Positions 35,932-36,366 of a DNA stretch of 36,366 bases are shown here, piece by piece. The first letter of the stretch is position 1. Each line of letters opens with the position of its first letter. Made by a program: the position numbers and the translations under genes. Under the pieces are notes generated by a model. It searched no databases. It was not told the DNA's origin and was given only the letters and a program-made list of their open reading frames with translations. The DNA comes from Clostridia bacterium (GTDB lineage: Bacteria; Bacillota; Clostridia; Christensenellales; Aristaeellaceae), in assembly GCA_017431365.1 (NCBI GenBank), contig JAFRLF010000152.1, forward strand, positions 1-36,366. The letters run 5' to 3'.

Positions 35932-36366
35932 ATGCAGTATACCCGCGAAGTGGAAGAAATGGCATGTGTGGCAAAGGGTCCCAACCATGGCCCCGCGCCG
36001 ATCCCTGAGGAAGGCAAATGGATACAGGCCAAGGAAATCAAGGACATCTCCGGCTACACCCACGGCATCGGCTGGTGCGCGCCCCAGCAGGGCACCTGCA
36101 AGCTGAGCCTGAACGTGAAAAACGGCGTCATCGAAGAAGCCCTGGTCGAGACCATCGGCTGCTCCGGCATGACCCATTCCGCCGCCATGGCCAGTGAGAT
36201 CCTGCCCGGCAAGACCATCCTGGAAGCGCTGAACACCGACCTCGTGTGCGACGCCATCAATACCGCCATGCGCGAGCTGTTCCTGCAGATCGTCTATGGC
36301 CGCACCCAGTCCGCCTTCTCCGACGACGGTCTGCGCATTGGCGCCGGCCTGGAGGACCTGGGCAAG
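35932..36366 (+). CDS. NifU-like iron-sulfur cluster assembly scaffold (3' truncated by the window)
   Basis: The first 145 residues of a NifU/IscU-like scaffold, continuing past the window edge. Visible features are GYTHGIGWCAPQQGTCKL, IGCSGMTHSAAMASEILPG with a conserved-type cysteine, and a helix ILEALNTDLVCDAIN. Such proteins hold a nascent Fe-S cluster for transfer to apo-proteins. This longer clostridial form differs from classical IscU in its N-terminal extension. AAGGAGG lies 6 nt before the ATG. In related Clostridia a conserved partner gene often follows, but that lies outside the window. Confidence 0.88.
   Translation, partial: MQYTREVEEMACVAKGPNHGPAPIPEEGKWIQAKEIKDISGYTHGIGWCAPQQGTCKLSLNVKNGVIEEALVETIGCSGMTHSAAMASEILPGKTILEALNTDLVCDAINTAMRELFLQIVYGRTQSAFSDDGLRIGAGLEDLGK

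Overview
The window looks like a chromosomal segment of a GC-rich, anaerobic gut- or rumen-type Firmicute (class Clostridia). The genus cannot be named. The basis is the 16S 5' end at the left edge, textbook TTGACA-N17-TATAAT promoters and AGGAGG ribosome binding sites. An FHA/SEDS/class-B PBP trio, a CUT1 sugar transporter and a NifU-like scaffold of the kind common in Clostridia point the same way. There are no phage genes, insertion sequences, tRNAs or CRISPR arrays.

Layout. 1-413: about 38 nt of a minus-strand 16S rRNA 5' end, with leader and consensus promoter, abruptly joined at about position 88/89 to a fragment of an RqcH/FbpA-like gene. The join is probably an assembly chimera. 414-3721 (minus): cell-wall operon FHA protein, SEDS polymerase, transpeptidase. 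3888-7115 (plus): CUT1 binding protein and two permeases, ending at a shared bidirectional terminator. 7220-16441 (minus): a compact run of eight genes: TIM-barrel isomerase, FNT channel, three HlyD/MacA-type adaptors, one large FtsX-type permease and two ATPases, the last fused to a SpoVT/AbrB-like domain. 16702-20118 (plus): leuS with a possible leader attenuator, then uppP. 20344-24630 (plus): a 1428-aa secreted protein built of two alternating ~100-aa domain types and a C-terminal BspA-type LRR. 24688-24942 (minus): an 84-aa protein resembling NHLP/Nif11-type leaders. 25099-26700: GH51 arabinofuranosidase, converging on a DNA-deoxyinosine glycosylase (26684-27199, minus). 27394-35789 (plus): a probable operon of GH112 phosphorylase, two exported peptidoglycan-binding proteins and a GH20 hexosaminidase fused to a GNAT-like acyltransferase domain. 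35932-end: the 5' part of a NifU-like Fe-S scaffold gene.

How it may work together. The GH112 and GH20 proteins have no export signals, so they should act in the cytoplasm on imported beta-galactosyl-N-acetylhexosamine and N-acetylhexosaminyl oligosaccharides, such as mucin-type glycans. The CUT1 importer is a candidate entry route, although nothing in the sequence links its substrate to these enzymes. The secreted repeat protein and the two peptidoglycan-binding proteins suggest surface attachment or envelope functions. The points most worth attention are the GH20-acyltransferase fusion, the alternating-domain surface protein, the ATPase-AbrB fusion and the triple-adaptor exporter.
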